Part shown: positions 11,432 through 25,516 of the stretch, in pieces | How the letters are laid out: each line of letters opens with the position of its first letter | How positions within the stretch are numbered: the stretch's first letter is position 1 | Source: Vigna angularis | Lineage: Eukaryota; Streptophyta; Magnoliopsida; Fabales; Fabaceae | Length of the DNA: 64,000 nt | Assembly: GCF_016808095.1 (NCBI RefSeq) | Contig: NC_068974.1 | Span: 34,317,090 to 34,381,089 of the forward strand | Reading direction: 5' to 3' | Program-made: the position numbers and the translations under genes | Notes under the pieces: model-generated | What the model was told of the DNA's origin: nothing | The model's database searches: none | Seen by the model: the letters and a program-made list of their open reading frames with translations, nothing else

Positions 11432-14400
11432 TCAACTCTGATTTGAGTTCTGTTCATTTTGCACCACAGGTTGACTGTGGTTTGAAGGACCTGAACCTGA
11501 ATCTGAATTAGGAGTGTTTGAAGATTGTGGATTTTGTCCTGTTTGTGGCACCAATTGAGGGCCTTGTCGGTGTTCTGATGCCTGCAATCTTCTTCTCCAT
11601 CTATAAAACTCCACAAGAATAGAACTGCCACTCATCACCACACCAAAACCAGCAAATGTGGCCAGAAGGATAGACAAAACAGCTTGCACACGAACCTGTA
11701 GGAGACAAAACGACACTAAGAGAGTCAGAATGCTTGGCTTCTGCATTTAGGAGTCTAGTACACACTTTCATGCATCCATATAACCGACCAATTATGCTAC
11801 GCTATACAAGAAAAATGTGGTGATTGGACTTTGGAATCAGGATATGCATAAACCAAATTAGATGGAATCAGATTGAATATCCATTGTACCATCACATCCC
11901 CCAAGAATCTGCATGTTCTATGAAAATTTGGAGACGGCATAATTTCATCCCTACCACATCTGATACTGTTGTTTTTCTTTTAGAGATAAAAGCCTATTAT
12001 TCTATTAATTTGATCATTTATTTCTCATAAAATATTGCCTAACTTTGTTTCAAAAGATAAATACAGGTAACAAGAATTTGGTTCAGACAAAATTCCTTAC
12101 CACGGAGTAAAAAATATGCGCAAAGAGAACCACCATAGCAAACTGGACAGAAGCATAAATCCAGATGAACCTGCTCTTCACTGGACACCAGAGTTTAAAA
12201 CAAAAATGTTAGGACACATAGATCAGCTAACCAACCTAGCAGAAAAGAACAAAACCGACATGAATAAAAACAGGAACAGCAATTACTTGTTGAGAATAAA
12301 AGAATCATTCAGTGTCATAATAACAGAAATTGCTACATCACGTTTTATACTATCCAGACCTCAATAAAGAGTGCTATCAGCCTATTACAACAAACAGATG
12401 GCTTTGACTAGTCTACTCTGACTCTAATGTGTCGGTACCACTCTTATTTAATTAAGTTTTATAAAACTCCCCCAGTTAACAGTTTCATTAGCCCAGAAGA
12501 AGGATATATTGGATAAAAGGCATTTAAATGAGTGGCAACAGATACATGAAAGATGCAACGGACACTCCCTATATCATATCTGATGAGTTATTGAGAAAAG
12601 TATATTTACAATATTTACCAATGTTCAAACCTACCCATGGTTGATGATGTCATGGAGGAAAGTAGACCCAGTACACAGGAAAATGGAAGAGATATGGCAA
12701 TTGCACCAGTACTCATTTTTCCAACCTGCAGAGAGCTGAATAACTGAGCCTACAGAAAATTGCAAATTTTATAATTCTGAGAGGACTGATGTTCTTACCA
12801 ATAGCTGCTCAAGAAAGCAGAAATACGCTAGCATGCTGACAATGACAAGAACTGGGACTTCCTGCCATACCCTATTAAAATTAGCAGACAAATTAAAGGC
12901 GTGACTATAATAATTAATAATCCACAGTGAAAGAATTTATAAATAAAGATATAACAAAAACACACTATTCCACTAGTAGTAACTGCACAACTTCAAGAAA
13001 AACTATTGACTTATAAGCATCACAAATGGTCTGTATAGGAAACAATGTTTGAATCATGACATAGTATGTGAGTCCATTAGTTCAATTTCTAAGGCATGAC
13101 AGTAAATTAGCTGTTCTGTATCTTAGATGCAGTGATAAGTTAATAACCATTATTACATGCATGAAGCAGAGGAGACATGAGAATTTTAGTTAAATAACAA
13201 CAAGCAAGGGGCAGGAAAGTGATTCAAGATAATTAAAGTCTGAATTCAGTTCATACAGTTAATAGGCATGACTGTATTCAATATGCCTGTATTTGAGATT
13301 ATATATGAACTAAATTCAATTCATATATTAAGATTCTATGAGTTTAGTTCATATATAATCTTAATATACGAATTTAGTTCATATATTAAGATTATATAAT
13401 ATCCATTTAGTTCCTCATTGAAGCATATTGTTGTAACTCATTCATCGGTAAGATCCTTAAGAAACAAAAGTAAATAGACATGCCTGTATCCGTTTGCATC
13501 TTCCAGCTGAGACCTATTTGCACCAATATTCCGATTTCGAACACTTTGGATCCTTAATAGAGTGACAGGTAGGTTCCGAACTTCCTCCTTGCACACATCA
13601 CAGGTCTTGTTACCCTTTATACTAAACCATTTAATAGCACATTCTTGGTGAGCCAGTGCAAGTTCACCTTTGCAGCTGCATTCCAACTTGAAGGTCTCAC
13701 CTCCTTCACACAGATCAACCAGACAGATTCTACACACGGCCTCTTCTTCGGCTATATCTTCACCATTAGCATCTTCATTTTCTGCACCATGAAAGTATTT
13801 AAGACGAGTTACTAACTTCATGGAAGTTAAGAAGATGTAGGTGTTCTAAAATTATAAATTAAACTAAAATGTCTCCAGAGAAAGTAGGCTTTTCTGAAAC
13901 AAAATCTGAAACTGGGAGAGTGGATTCTATTCCGCCAAATAATTCAAAGTTGGCATATAAAATTCTACAATTTTCCATGAGTTCAAAAGCAAATGTTTAT
14001 GAGATACCAGCATCGTTTGTTGATGTGTCTACCAATACATCTCCTTCCTTTACTCGAGGAGTGGAAGGAACAATGCGAAAAAATGAATCCATCCTCCTTA
14101 AGCTTTTGTCTTTGTTGTTGGCAGGTACTGAAAGAGAGCGAGCTATCTTCCTCTGGGCTTCTTTTTTCTGTGAAAATGAACTAATAGGTTAAAAACAAAG
14201 GTTATTAAAACGACTCAAGATTTATCAACAATGTCTACCATATATAACTACAGAAAAATGGAACTTAAAAGCTTTGTTAAATCTTACATTTAGAGGACCA
14301 CCAACACTTCCACCATGAGAAGATTCATTGTTTGATTGTCTAATTTCATCTAGTGGTAACGATGACGTTCTCTTAATCCGAGGAGTAAATATCTTAGTAA

Positions 14401-16448
14401 GAGACAATGATCTTGCAATTGAAGGCTTTTCTCCAATGCCTGAAGAGGAAACTTCTGGAGCTGCGGTATTTGCCTTTTCAACATCTGCTGCTGGTGTTCG
14501 ATACCTGAAGCTCAGTTTTGGGAGCAGGCTTCTTATGGCTGATTTTCCTCTTGATGTTGAAGGCCCAGGAGAGTTATGTGCTGGAGGATCAACAGAGCGA
14601 GAACTCACAAGAAAATTCACTCTCTTTGGAGTAGGAGTGGGATTGGAACTTGGTGTTGGTGGCATTTTGATCGCAACAAAATCTTGAGAACTCTCTTCTG
14701 TTCTTGATGGTATTTCTAGGAGAAGATTCTGTCGCTTCCGAGGAGGAACATGCGAGGCTTCTTCAGTTATCCCCATTGGATCATCAACCTACAAATAAAT
14801 ATGCAACTGATAAAATAAGTGCTGCGGTTTTGATATACATGTAAACTACATTCAACCTAATAACACTATTTCAGTAGTCAATGAATCCTTTTTCCTAGTC
14901 ATAGCTTGAAAGCCATCACACTACTACAGAATTAGCCTATATTAAACAGGGATACTGAGTTTTTCTTCTTTTCTCCTTCCAGCTAATCCATTAACTCGCC
15001 TCTTCACTTGTAAGTACAATGTCGTAGTTTTGAAACATGGAATTTTGATGTAAATAAAAAGGCAGTGCATAAAACATGTTCTGATATATTCATGACCGAA
15101 TCAAATAGAGATCTTCAGAATTCAGATTAATAGCAGTATGCATATAACAAAAACTAGAATATTTAAATGATTTCATCTCTTAAATCTTTTATTATAATTG
15201 TCATGAAAATATAAACTAGCACTCAAACTGCTTCTGTTTAGCAACAAGAAGTAGGAAAGTGTAATTGGATGTGTACTCAAATAATAAACAGTTATGCAGT
15301 GATTGAATGTCGAAATCCTCCTGTAAAACTTCTATATAATGTTTCAGGAGAGAAAAACATGAAATCAATTTCTCTATAAGATAAAATTATCTCATACGCA
15401 AGTTAATTTAAAGAAATTCTCTTGTATCACTTCACTATATCTTTATCTTTTGACTGTGCATGAGCTAATTTTAACTTATGAAGAGTCTATTTCATTTTTT
15501 TCTCTCCTAGAAATCCTTATGGAGAAGTTCGTTCAAAGACTCTAAATCAACAAAAGTGTAGCCAAGATTTTCACAGAAAGGTATCACAGAATCAGCAATT
15601 CACGTGGCCCAATGTTGAATATGAAGTCTCCCTACAGTGAAATTAAACTCTTATTCAAATCCTATTTGAAATAAAATTCTGAGCAAATTATTTAGTGATT
15701 ACATATTTATGGAGTGAATTGAATAATAGATGTTTGGCTGAACATATTCAACTTCTAACCAACTGGGTCCTATGGACGCAAACTACATGACATATTCAAC
15801 TGCATAATTCAAAGTACTCGGGGGAAAAAACAAAAGTAGCTGAAAGCTGGTTGCAGTCAGTTCTCATGCACACACAAGAGATCAGAACAAACACGCTAAC
15901 AATTAAAAGGAATAAAATTCACACCAAGAAATAACATACTACAGGAATAAATCCCACAGATACAGTTTATGAAAAAAAATCCAGACAAATCAAGCTCTGG
16001 GTATTATAAAATATATGCGTATGATATATATTAGTCCAAAAACTGACCCAATTATTGAAATAAAAGAATAAAATACATAAAAGAACAAACTTTGTCATTC
16101 GTAATGATTATTTTCAGTGTTCATAGCATGTCTACTATAACAAAAGAATAGATTTGGAAATTTCGTTCTGAAGAATCAACAAACAAACAAAACCAAAACT
16201 GACAGAAGGAGCGACAAATGATATTATTTATTAAGAAAGAGAAGAAAAAAAAGAAAGAAAGATCATACTCAAGAGTTTAAATTAGTGACTAATCCTTGAA
16301 ATAAACCAGACCCTATGCCCCAGATTGAAGCTAAAGAAGATGCAAAACGAATAACCGAAAGTGGTACCTTTTGAACTGGAAGAGAAACTGTTCGTCTGCA
16401 AGAACCTGCTTCATGTTCGTCATTCACAGGCTTTTCCTCTGTACTCAT
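11432..16448 (-). CDS. RING-CH (RINGv/MARCH-type) membrane E3 ubiquitin ligase
   Basis: Eight exons: 16448-16368, 14788-14288, 14167-14008, 13781-13484, 12871-12799, 12725-12635, 12180-12101 and 11695-11432, encoding 515 residues. Residues 1-245 are a Ser/Pro/Arg-rich, probably disordered N-terminus. A C4HC3 RING-CH domain follows, with ligands C264, C267, C282, C284, H292, C295, C308 and C311; this fold recruits E2 enzymes. Four hydrophobic segments follow (about 352-371, 378-400, 407-426 and 432-455), then a Gln/Asn/Ser-rich tail. This is the plant membrane-bound MARCH-like plan, expected to ubiquitinate membrane proteins in the endomembrane system; the substrate is unknown. Intron 4 starts with GC (CAG|GCATGT), the only reading that keeps frame across GYR-VWQEVP. 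Intron 1 is about 1.6 kb. It resembles Arabidopsis At5g60580. The small 5' exon (27 codons) and the exon 7 acceptor are the weaker joins. Confidence 0.93.
13295..13404. repeat. AT-rich inverted and direct repeats within RING-CH intron 4
   Basis: GATTATATATGAACTAAA near 13297 is matched by its reverse complement (TTTAGTTCATATATAATC) near 13343. TTCATATATTAAGATT occurs directly at about 13320 and 13378. The stretch could fold into a long hairpin. It may be the remnant of a small inverted-repeat element; no target duplication was identified. Confidence 0.6.
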
Positions 16449-19400
16449 TTTTCTGTAGCAAAAGAATTCAAACCCAGAAATTGGAAATGGAAGACCAACC
16501 GAAATTCCAAATAAAATTCAGTTCTTGGAGACACCAATTATTCCCATACCACTTATTGCTGGGTACATGGAAGAGATGAGTATGACAGAGACAACTAAGA
16601 TTTATGGGTTACAAAAATAAAAGGAAGTGAGTGTGATTAAGCACAGAGACCAAGCTTGACATTTATGACACTTAGTGGGGTACCCTTCCCTATGATCTGC
16701 TGCCACTAACACACACTCCATAAGTTATTCTCACTGTTAAAATATGCAGAATGTTTATATTAACCAAATAATAAAATAAGATTAATTTACATAATCAAAG
16801 AAGTTTAGTATATTATAGTCCACTTATTTACAAAAACTAGTGTCAGTTCCCCCACAAGACAGGAACTTTAAATAGTAAAGGAGTGGTGAGAAAGTTAGGA
16901 GAAGAAAACAAATACACCCAATCTCATTCACCACACCTTCCTCTCACTCCCAACTTCCATGATCAATGACATTCAATGTCTTTAACTTCAAAACAAAAAA
17001 TAAAGGATGCATTTATTACTTAGCTTCCCATTTTTGTTCCAAAATTATTAATATTTTATCATTTCCAACTTTTTTTAGTAGTATTTTATATTTGCTTAAG
17101 TATAACCATGGTTTATAGAAGTAGCAAATATTAAACAAGGATAGTTAGATCTATTTAAACATGGTAATATAATCTTAAGCACAAAAAATATTAAGAATAG
17201 ATGAAGAATTAATTTAATTTGAGAGATATTTTACAATTTGTCAAATTTTTAATACACATTTTTTATTGGTAAAAAAATCAAATTTAAATATGTGAAGATT
17301 CAAAATAATTCAAATAAACTCATTTCTTGAAATAAATATATTTTTAGTTGTTTGAAATTTTTGTTTAAGTTTGGCCTAGAGTATATGTTTTGTATAACCA
17401 GTTTATTAGTAGTTAGATATCTTATATATTTAAGTGTTTAGACCTTAAAATAAAAGCTCGTGACAGAAAGAAAAATTACAGTTTTTTTTAAGATAGTACT
17501 TAAATTGTACCTTAATTACAAATTAAAACGTCATTTTCCATTATGAAATAATGTAGTAATGTATATTTTATTTTATTTGAATTAAACTAATTACGTGCTA
17601 ATTTAGTATTAGTGAAAATAAAGATATTTATAGTAAACTATATCTCCACCGTACACTTTATAAAAGATAGACTTACTTTAAAAAGAGGAACTTTTATGGA
17701 TGGGATTGCAGCTAACTGACGCTATAATATTTATTCCTGTTTTCAGGATCATTCACCAATTCACTTTCTATTCACGCATATATTGTGAGATTTAGTTTCT
17801 TCTCATTACTAGGTAATGAAAATAGTGTTTTTTTTTCGAGTCACCAAACGAAATAATAATTATTTTCTTATGTTAACATTAATATGGTACTAATAAAAAA
17901 ACTAACGTATTTGAATAAGTCAAAACGGTTTTAAGAATGCGAAATTGTAAATTTAACAAAATTTACTTATAAAGTGTTTAGGTTTTTTTTTTTAATATTC
18001 CAAAACTGAACCAACAATTAAAATAAATACCAATAAAAAAACTTCTAAACATACGGAAATCCTTAATTAAGATTTAAGATTTTTTACTATAATCCTTAAA
18101 AACATTGAATAGTAAGAAAACAACTTTAAATTTAATTCATAATAGTTAAAGTAGTAGATCTACCAAATATCAAATTTCTTTAAAATCTAATTTATACTAA
18201 AAGTAAATTCTAAGTTTAATTAAATTTTAGAAAATCCTAAAATGAGATTTGTATCTTAAAATTCTTTTTGATATCAAATTTGCAATATAAAAATTGAATT
18301 TATGCTTAAAAGCAAATAGACTTTAATATCAAATAACTAAGTTAAACTACAATGAGTTCACATACGGTAGATATAAGAATGTTTCGGAAAATATGATGAT
18401 GTTGGGAAGAAAGTGACGAGGGGGAACAACATTTGTGTACAGCCACTTTCATATGGGACATATGATTATGATTAATGTGGTGAGCCTTTAGCCACCAAAG
18501 AATGTGTATATAACGGTTAAGGTAGGGCATTTGCATGTTCATATCATATCAATAAGCTTCTTCATTATTCATTCATTCAAGAGAACGCGCGTCTTTGCTT
18601 TGAGTTTGTCCTTGTTTGGCTTGCATATCAAAAGAATCAAGTTAACAGCACTGTGTCATATGAAGAAACAGGAGAAAAAAGAAAACAAAATCAACTTCAG
18701 ATCTTTAGCAAAAGAAAGTAAAAGCAGTGTCCTGTGTTGAACCCCACCACTTATTTTTTTCAAATTATGTTAACATATTTTTATCAGAACTGTATCATTA
18801 AGCATGCTTTAACTCTACCATACTTATCCAGTACAGATCAATAGGTTCTTGTCTTTTGCACCCATTTACCTTTTAATTCTAAACAAATCATTGCATCAAC
18901 TTCAACTAGATTCTAATATATATTACAGTATAGTATAGTGTAGTGTATAAATTGATCGGTTAAAAATATAGAAGAATAGTTTTGGACAATCACAACCTTT
19001 TATATCGAATGGATTAATCGATATTATGATTTGTACGAACCTCTTAATTGTAAAGTCGAAACCTCTATTTCAGATTAGGAAATACAACCATGTTTAAGTG
19101 ACATTGGACCTCAATTAAGATATTTCTAATTAAAGATCTAATACGAAAACTATAAATACAGAGACAAGGTAAGAAGGTAAATAAATGACGTTTATTAAGC
19201 ATTTAAGACTTAATAATTATAATCGATCGATAACCTAATACTAATTTGAACGTCGGAGTGTCTTTAACATATATTCAATGCTCACACTTGAATTATAAAA
19301 AAAAAAATTACAGATAATAGGAACTTAGGAAAACTAAGAGGTAATCCTAAACTGTGAAGGTACACACCTTTCGATCCTACAAACAAGTAATATATATTAA

Positions 19401-21950
19401 TTAATATATATTAATTAATCTGTGTTTCTGCATAAATATGTGTGTAAAGGGTAAAAATGAGTTGGGTTTGTTCTTTATTGTTATCTCCATGCATTACTAT
19501 AAAGATGCATTGCCCTTTTCACCTTTCTCTCCTTTCCTTGCTTCCAGATAGTTTGAATTAAAGTATGAAACAAAGTGGTTTGACAGAAGCATTTGAGTAG
19601 AAAGTTAAAAAGCTTATATGATTATATTTAAGTTTAATGATCAAAATCTTCCAATTTGCTTTATGCCACAAGATCGATGCTTGTGGTCTTGAGACGAGAG
19701 AATTAAAGAATTCAAACGTGAAGTCAAGAGCATCCCTTCTGTAACCTTTTCAAAATTATAGCAAACATAATCATTATTTTAGAGACACACGAATAACATT
19801 TTATGTGTTACATTTGAGGTTCACGAATAAATCCAGCCACTTTTAAAAACCTGAGATGCTAATGATATTATTCACTTTGTTTGTTCTTGTTTACTATAAT
19901 AATTAGTGTAGCTGGTTTTAGCGTCCTTGGAATGTGACGTGTCGGTTAAACTTATGGATGGCATGCAAGATGGGCCAGAAGATTAGCCACCCAATCAATT
20001 CATCTTCATGACAGTGAAATGGAAAGCCATAATTGTTGACATATCATAGCTCCATTAATGCTCTTTTTTTATTACCATTATTATTGTTCATTGTTCATGC
20101 ATTCATTCCCAAATGTGTAGATTCTTCTGCGTTAAGTAAAAGGGACGTGAGTTATTAATCATTTATTACAAAACTTGCAGGCTTTTTAATATGTTTTCAT
20201 GATGATTCTTTTAAGAGAACAAAATTCGTAAAATTAGTAAGGTGTGTATTTTTGGAGAGGCAAAGAGGGAATTTGAAGGTACAGTTCTTGATATGCATTT
20301 TGGGAGGATTAACTTTGTGTTTTTTGTTTTGTATCACTTGAGGTTGTTGAGAAAATGAATTCATACTTGAGAGAAACATAAATATAAATTTGAATTTAAA
20401 TTTTACATTGATTTAAATTAAAAAAAAGTTTAATATCATATAAAGAAAAAATTCATTGTTTTAAAGTTTTAAAATAAAAATATTATAATTTTTTATATAA
20501 ATTAATGAATAATATTGATAATTTTTCTTGAAATATTTATTACAAGTATTTTTACCACCTTTTCTCTTTAAGGAACATGTAAAATATGGTTGTTTTTTTT
20601 ATAAGAATTGATAACATGTTTTAAAATTTTGAGTTGAAAGTAATAATTAGATTTAGATTTGATTGGTGTTGTATTTATAAATCTAAACCGATGTTAGAAA
20701 CATTTAGGATGTAAGGCAAAGAAGCAATGTAAGAGATAAGGAGAATATAAGTAGATGGTTCCTTTTGATTTTACTGTTCTTAACTTTCTTTGGTGTCTTC
20801 TTCACATTGGTTGTAGTCAAATTTGGATTGTGTGGCTGCGTCTGCAGAAAAAAGAGACAAAATCATTAAAGTAGAAAAAAGAACACATGGAAAAATGATT
20901 GAGTGTGAAATAGAAACTGGATAAAGACTGACGGCTAAATGAGATAAGACCACGAGATTAGTTGCTTGAAATTGACATATATGGCAATATTAGGGTGTGT
21001 ATCATGCATGTCATGAATTTTTGTATATATATATTACAAAAATAATTATGTATATTAAATATTAAAATCATTATACATTAATCTATTTTGAAAACATAAT
21101 AACAAAACAACAAAAACTACAAATTCATTTTGAATACATTAGAAAGAATAAAGTAAAAGTTAGCCAGAGATTAATTAAATTAGAAAAAAATAGTTGAAGA
21201 TTTTACTGTAATTAAAATAATAGTAAATTACAATAAATAAACAATTTCTAACTTTATTTTATAAGTTAATTTTGTAAAACTAAGTAAAATTCAAAGTTTA
21301 TTTTTTTAAAATAATTATAAATTCTATCGTAATAAATTTTATTAAATCCATCGTGTTTTCTATCGTTGAAATCTAATAAGTTATAATTAATATCTAGTTC
21401 AATACTTAATATATAATAATCCATGCTTAATGTGTTATCTTATCCAAATTTGTGATAAAGATGAGTTTTATCTAAAGTATAGAAAATGGATATTAAGGAT
21501 AGTTTCATTCTTTGTTAAATTATGTATGAATAATGTTTTGTGCATTTTACTTGCTTGGACCAAAATCTTCCATCATCAATTATTTGTTTAGTTTCAAAGG
21601 TACCTTTAGTTAAGGCATTGTCTTGTGTTCTAAATCGAATCAAACTATCTTTAAATCGTCAAACTAACATGAAGTAAGAAAATGAATTAAGTACAAAAAA
21701 AATTGCATCTTTTTAAGTCTATTTTGGAGTTGTATACTTATATCTATCTTATTTAATGGATAGTTAATATCGTGGTCTCGTATCATAATCTTTTAATGGT
21801 TTGGATGTGTATTTATAATATATCAATAGGAACCAATTTTAGTAGAGGAAAACAAGATGAAACTCCAAGAAACATAATTGGACAAGAAAGAATAATTTTT
21901 AAACAAATATTCACTTTAGGAGCTCTAAAATCACACCCAAGGTTGCAAAC
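16449..21950. other. Long AT-rich intergenic stretch, no gene found
   Basis: The left end must hold the RING-CH promoter and leader. The rest has only short ORFs without motifs. Promoter-like words occur, such as TGTATATAACG near 18506 and GACGTGTC near 19936, but no coding region or RNA gene could be tied to them. A palindromic TTAATATATATTAATTAA block lies near 19390-19420. Confidence 0.5.
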
Positions 21951-21959
21951 ATCACCATT

Positions 21960-22990
21960 GAGTACCAAGTTGACTCGTTAGGCAAAAATTTGGCTCGCCT
22001 AGCAAGTTACAAGTTAGGAAGAATCATTTTTAGGCGTCGCTGGACAAGAATGAAGTCGTTAGACGAGTTTGTCAACCCTGATATACGAAAATAGATATTT
22101 AATCATGTTGTCGCGAGGGTTTTGGAGCATTCTTCATTCTTATTTGAATAGAATCACATAGGGTGCTTGAGAGAGACTTTTGAAGGTTGTTTGGAGTGTT
22201 GGAAAGCTCTCCCTCTCCTTCTTGGGTTTCCTCCTTCATCCATGGTGATTTTTCCCATTTTGGGGTTGAGAGGAAGATGGACTACAATCATGAAGGTGCT
22301 GGTGCGAATGAGAGGCGAAATTAGAGCATGGAGCGGTTATCAAAGAGAAAACTTGCATCTTTTCTTTGGTTTTCATTTCTTCCCTATCTCTTTTATATGT
22401 AGAACCATAAGTTCTCCATGGTGATGTTAATATATATGTTTTTTCATTTCAAAGTTAGTATTTGATTTTTATGTTTAATGTTTTTTGTGGCTTGATTACC
22501 CATGACTTGACTTGTATTTTTTGATGTATTGGGAAATATGACTTGAACTTAAAACTGAAATTGAATATCTAATGGAGCTTGTATTTAGGGATAAAACATG
22601 TTTTATTAGTAATCTTAACACTCTTGAACTTAATGCATGATTGTTGGTTGAGGATTCAAAGATTGAAACTTAATGAGTTATTATAGACTTAAAGTCACTA
22701 GGGATAAAATTTGAGTATTTTGGTGAGTTGATTTTAACTTGAATATGGAATTGAAATGTTTGTTAATGCACGAGAATGAAGTGGATGGATTCTAGTCTTA
22801 ACAAATTGTAAACACTTTATGTTACATTTCCTTCCGCACCAACTGTTTGATAAAAATACAAAAAAGAGTTTATTGTGGTTTTGTTATCTTTGTGTCTAAT
22901 TGAGTTGTGAATTGTGAGACCTGTTAAGTGTTACACAAGTCCCTTGGGAGAGAACAATATTTATCACTTGTTACGCTACCATCGATGCAC
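21960..22990 (+). mobile_element. Probable decayed Athila-type LTR
   Basis: The layout parallels the intact Athila-like LTR at 43381-44780. It has a GCTCGCCTAGC-type segment (about 21990), a long leader-like block with a (T)CTCCATGGTGATGTTAA motif, a run of AT-rich text, and near the end ...AAGTCCCTTGGGAGAGAACAATATTTATCACTTGTTAC. That last part resembles the AAATCTCTTGGGAAACGATTTCCGGACTTACC end of the intact LTR. No partner LTR or termini could be fixed, so class and limits are inferred. Confidence 0.45.
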
Positions 22991-25508
22991 TTACCGCTCG
23001 TTTTGCAGCCAACCATCGCCTTGTGCATCGTTGTAGAATGCAACCTCACCATATCTCCAGCGTGCCAATGACCCTCGTCGGAGAAGACAACACCTCCATG
23101 CGAGTGATAACACCTTCTATTCACATCTGGTTTGTAGTGTGGGAGATGATGAAGGAGAAGGAAGTGAAAGTGAGAAAGGAAAAATAGAAGAAAGGTTAAA
23201 GATTTTGGAACCCTCTCTTTACAAATAAATAAAAAAATAAGAAACTATTTTTTATACCCAATTATAATTAAAACTAGTATAGAAAGTTTTCTTATTTATT
23301 AAAAAATGTCACTGCAATATAAAATATTTCTTCTTTATGTCAAAAATATTATCACGCCCACTTTCTATACATATTATAATTACAACCGATATAAAAAGAA
23401 TTATCAAGTTATGTTATTATACCACTTTTTATATCTAGTAGATTAATCGATATAAATAATCATCATACAAAAAATATAGTTTGCATTGATGTTAAGACCA
23501 TTAAATTAAAAGTAATAGAAAATATATATTTAATATGAAGAATACACATATTTCAAAAATATATTAAAAATAAATGAAATTAGTGTCCATTAAACTCATA
23601 TTAATCTTATTTATTTTAATTTTTTAATTAGCATTTGTTTAGTTAACATTAACTTATAAATAAATAAAATATTATAACTAAATAAGATTAACATCTAATA
23701 GTGAATCCTAGTCGTATTTATTTTAGTTTTATTTTTATAATTAATGTTGGTTTAATCAAAACTTAAATACATATAAATATAAAAAATAAATAGAATTAGC
23801 TTTTCCTAAACTCACCTAACTTATTTGGAGTGGCATAGCTTCTTGGGAGCATAGGAAACTTTGGCTGCCCCAGCTTTTTTTAATATAAATAAAAGATAAT
23901 ATATAAATAAAAATATTAGTTTTAACATATTTGTCTACTTTAAATTTGTATATACTTATAAATAAAATTTTGATATCTTCAAAAGAAATATTTTTAAAGA
24001 ATTTTCACTATTTATTTATTTTTAATATTTATTTTAATTAGCATTTAATAAGATATTAATACAAATATTTATTTAATAAATATCTTAATTTTGTTTTTAA
24101 AAAATAATTTTTATGGCATGTTAGAATCTGCTCACATTAATAAGATCGTAATTTAATCTATACTAATATTTAAAGCTAAATTTATGTTTTTTACAGTGAA
24201 AATTATTATTAAATTTTAATTTATGTTAATAAAAAAGCATCACCTAAATCACAATTTTATTTTTAATGTGATATTTAAATTAAAGTTAAATATATTTTTA
24301 GTCTTTAACTTACATAATTTTTTTTATTTTATACTTTAATGTATTTTGGTTTCTAAATTTTGAAAATAAATATATATAAGTATTTAATTTAATAATAGTA
24401 TTATTTTATACTTATTAAATAATATTTTTAACTGATATTTGAATTAAAATGTATCAAAATTAAGAAAATTATATTCATTAATTTTTAAAATTTAAACAAT
24501 TAAAATGAATAAAAATTTGAAACAAAAATAAATTCTAATTTTACATAAACTTAAAAACATATTTACCTCTATAAACTTATCTTAGTTTCCATAAATAAAC
24601 CTGCTCAAGGTATGATTTCACCCATCATTTACCAAATCTTTTTTTGTGATATTTAAATTTCAATATCAAACAAAAATTTAACAGTAATGACACTAAACCT
24701 GTCCGTAAATCATGAAATCATTAATGGAAGCAGAATAGTAAAAAAATTGTATTAGAAAGTGATATATAATAGTAATACTCTTGCTATGATTTCCTTTGCT
24801 TTATTAGAGTGATTTTAATAAAATTTAATTACATTATTTACTAATACTTTTAGGGCACTGCTATTAAATATAAATTTTACACTATTCAAGCAATTAGTTG
24901 AAGTAAAGTCAACAATTATAGTGGAGGAAGGAGACATTATGTCCATTAACAAATTGCATTCCAATTCAGACCAGTCAAAAAGAAACACTAAAGACAGAAG
25001 GGAAATATTTATAATAAAATCGGAAAAGAAATAAATCACATGAACTTAATATATTTTAATAAGAACTAATGTAGACAGGATACTATAGTATCGAACTTAT
25101 GTATATAATAACTTTTTTATGTAAATAACTATTTTATATAATTTTAATTTTAAATATTATATCAAAGAATTGTATTTTTAATATTTTATAATTGTGACCT
25201 GTATTTGAATTAGTTATTTTTACTGTAAATATTGTATTTAAGCGATTTAATAGTAACATTTTAATTAATGTGATTTCTAAATTAAAAAGAAAAATATTAC
25301 AGTATAATGATGATAGTATAAATAATTTTTTTGGAACTTTCTGTGGTTATGTGTTAGACAATTTCTCCAGCTTTCATAAATTATAAGGTTTTTTTATATA
25401 TATTATTATTTTGTATGCATTGATTCAATCTATCAAATAAACTCTTTTAAGTTATATTTTACATATAGACGTGTTATATCTAAGTAGTAAAATTGTTTTT
25501 GAACTATA
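22991..25508. other. AT-rich intergenic stretch with TE-like short repeats
   Basis: Around 23260-23460 the words ATTATAATTA(A/C)AAC and (ACCG/CTAG)TATA..AAAG repeat (for example near 23267, 23370 and 23440). This resembles sub-terminal repeats of legume CACTA-type transposons. No TIR or ORF was found. The rest is featureless AT-rich DNA. Confidence 0.4.
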
Positions 25509-25516
25509 TTTGTTCT

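Noticed and set aside
13869..14192. + strand ORF of 107 codons
   Set aside because: It is antisense to RING-CH exon 3 (14167-14008), whose frame and splice sites are well supported.
22924..23124. Minus-strand 66-codon ORF (Cys/His-containing)
   Set aside because: Cys and His spacing fits no finger family, and it overlaps the probable LTR remnant.
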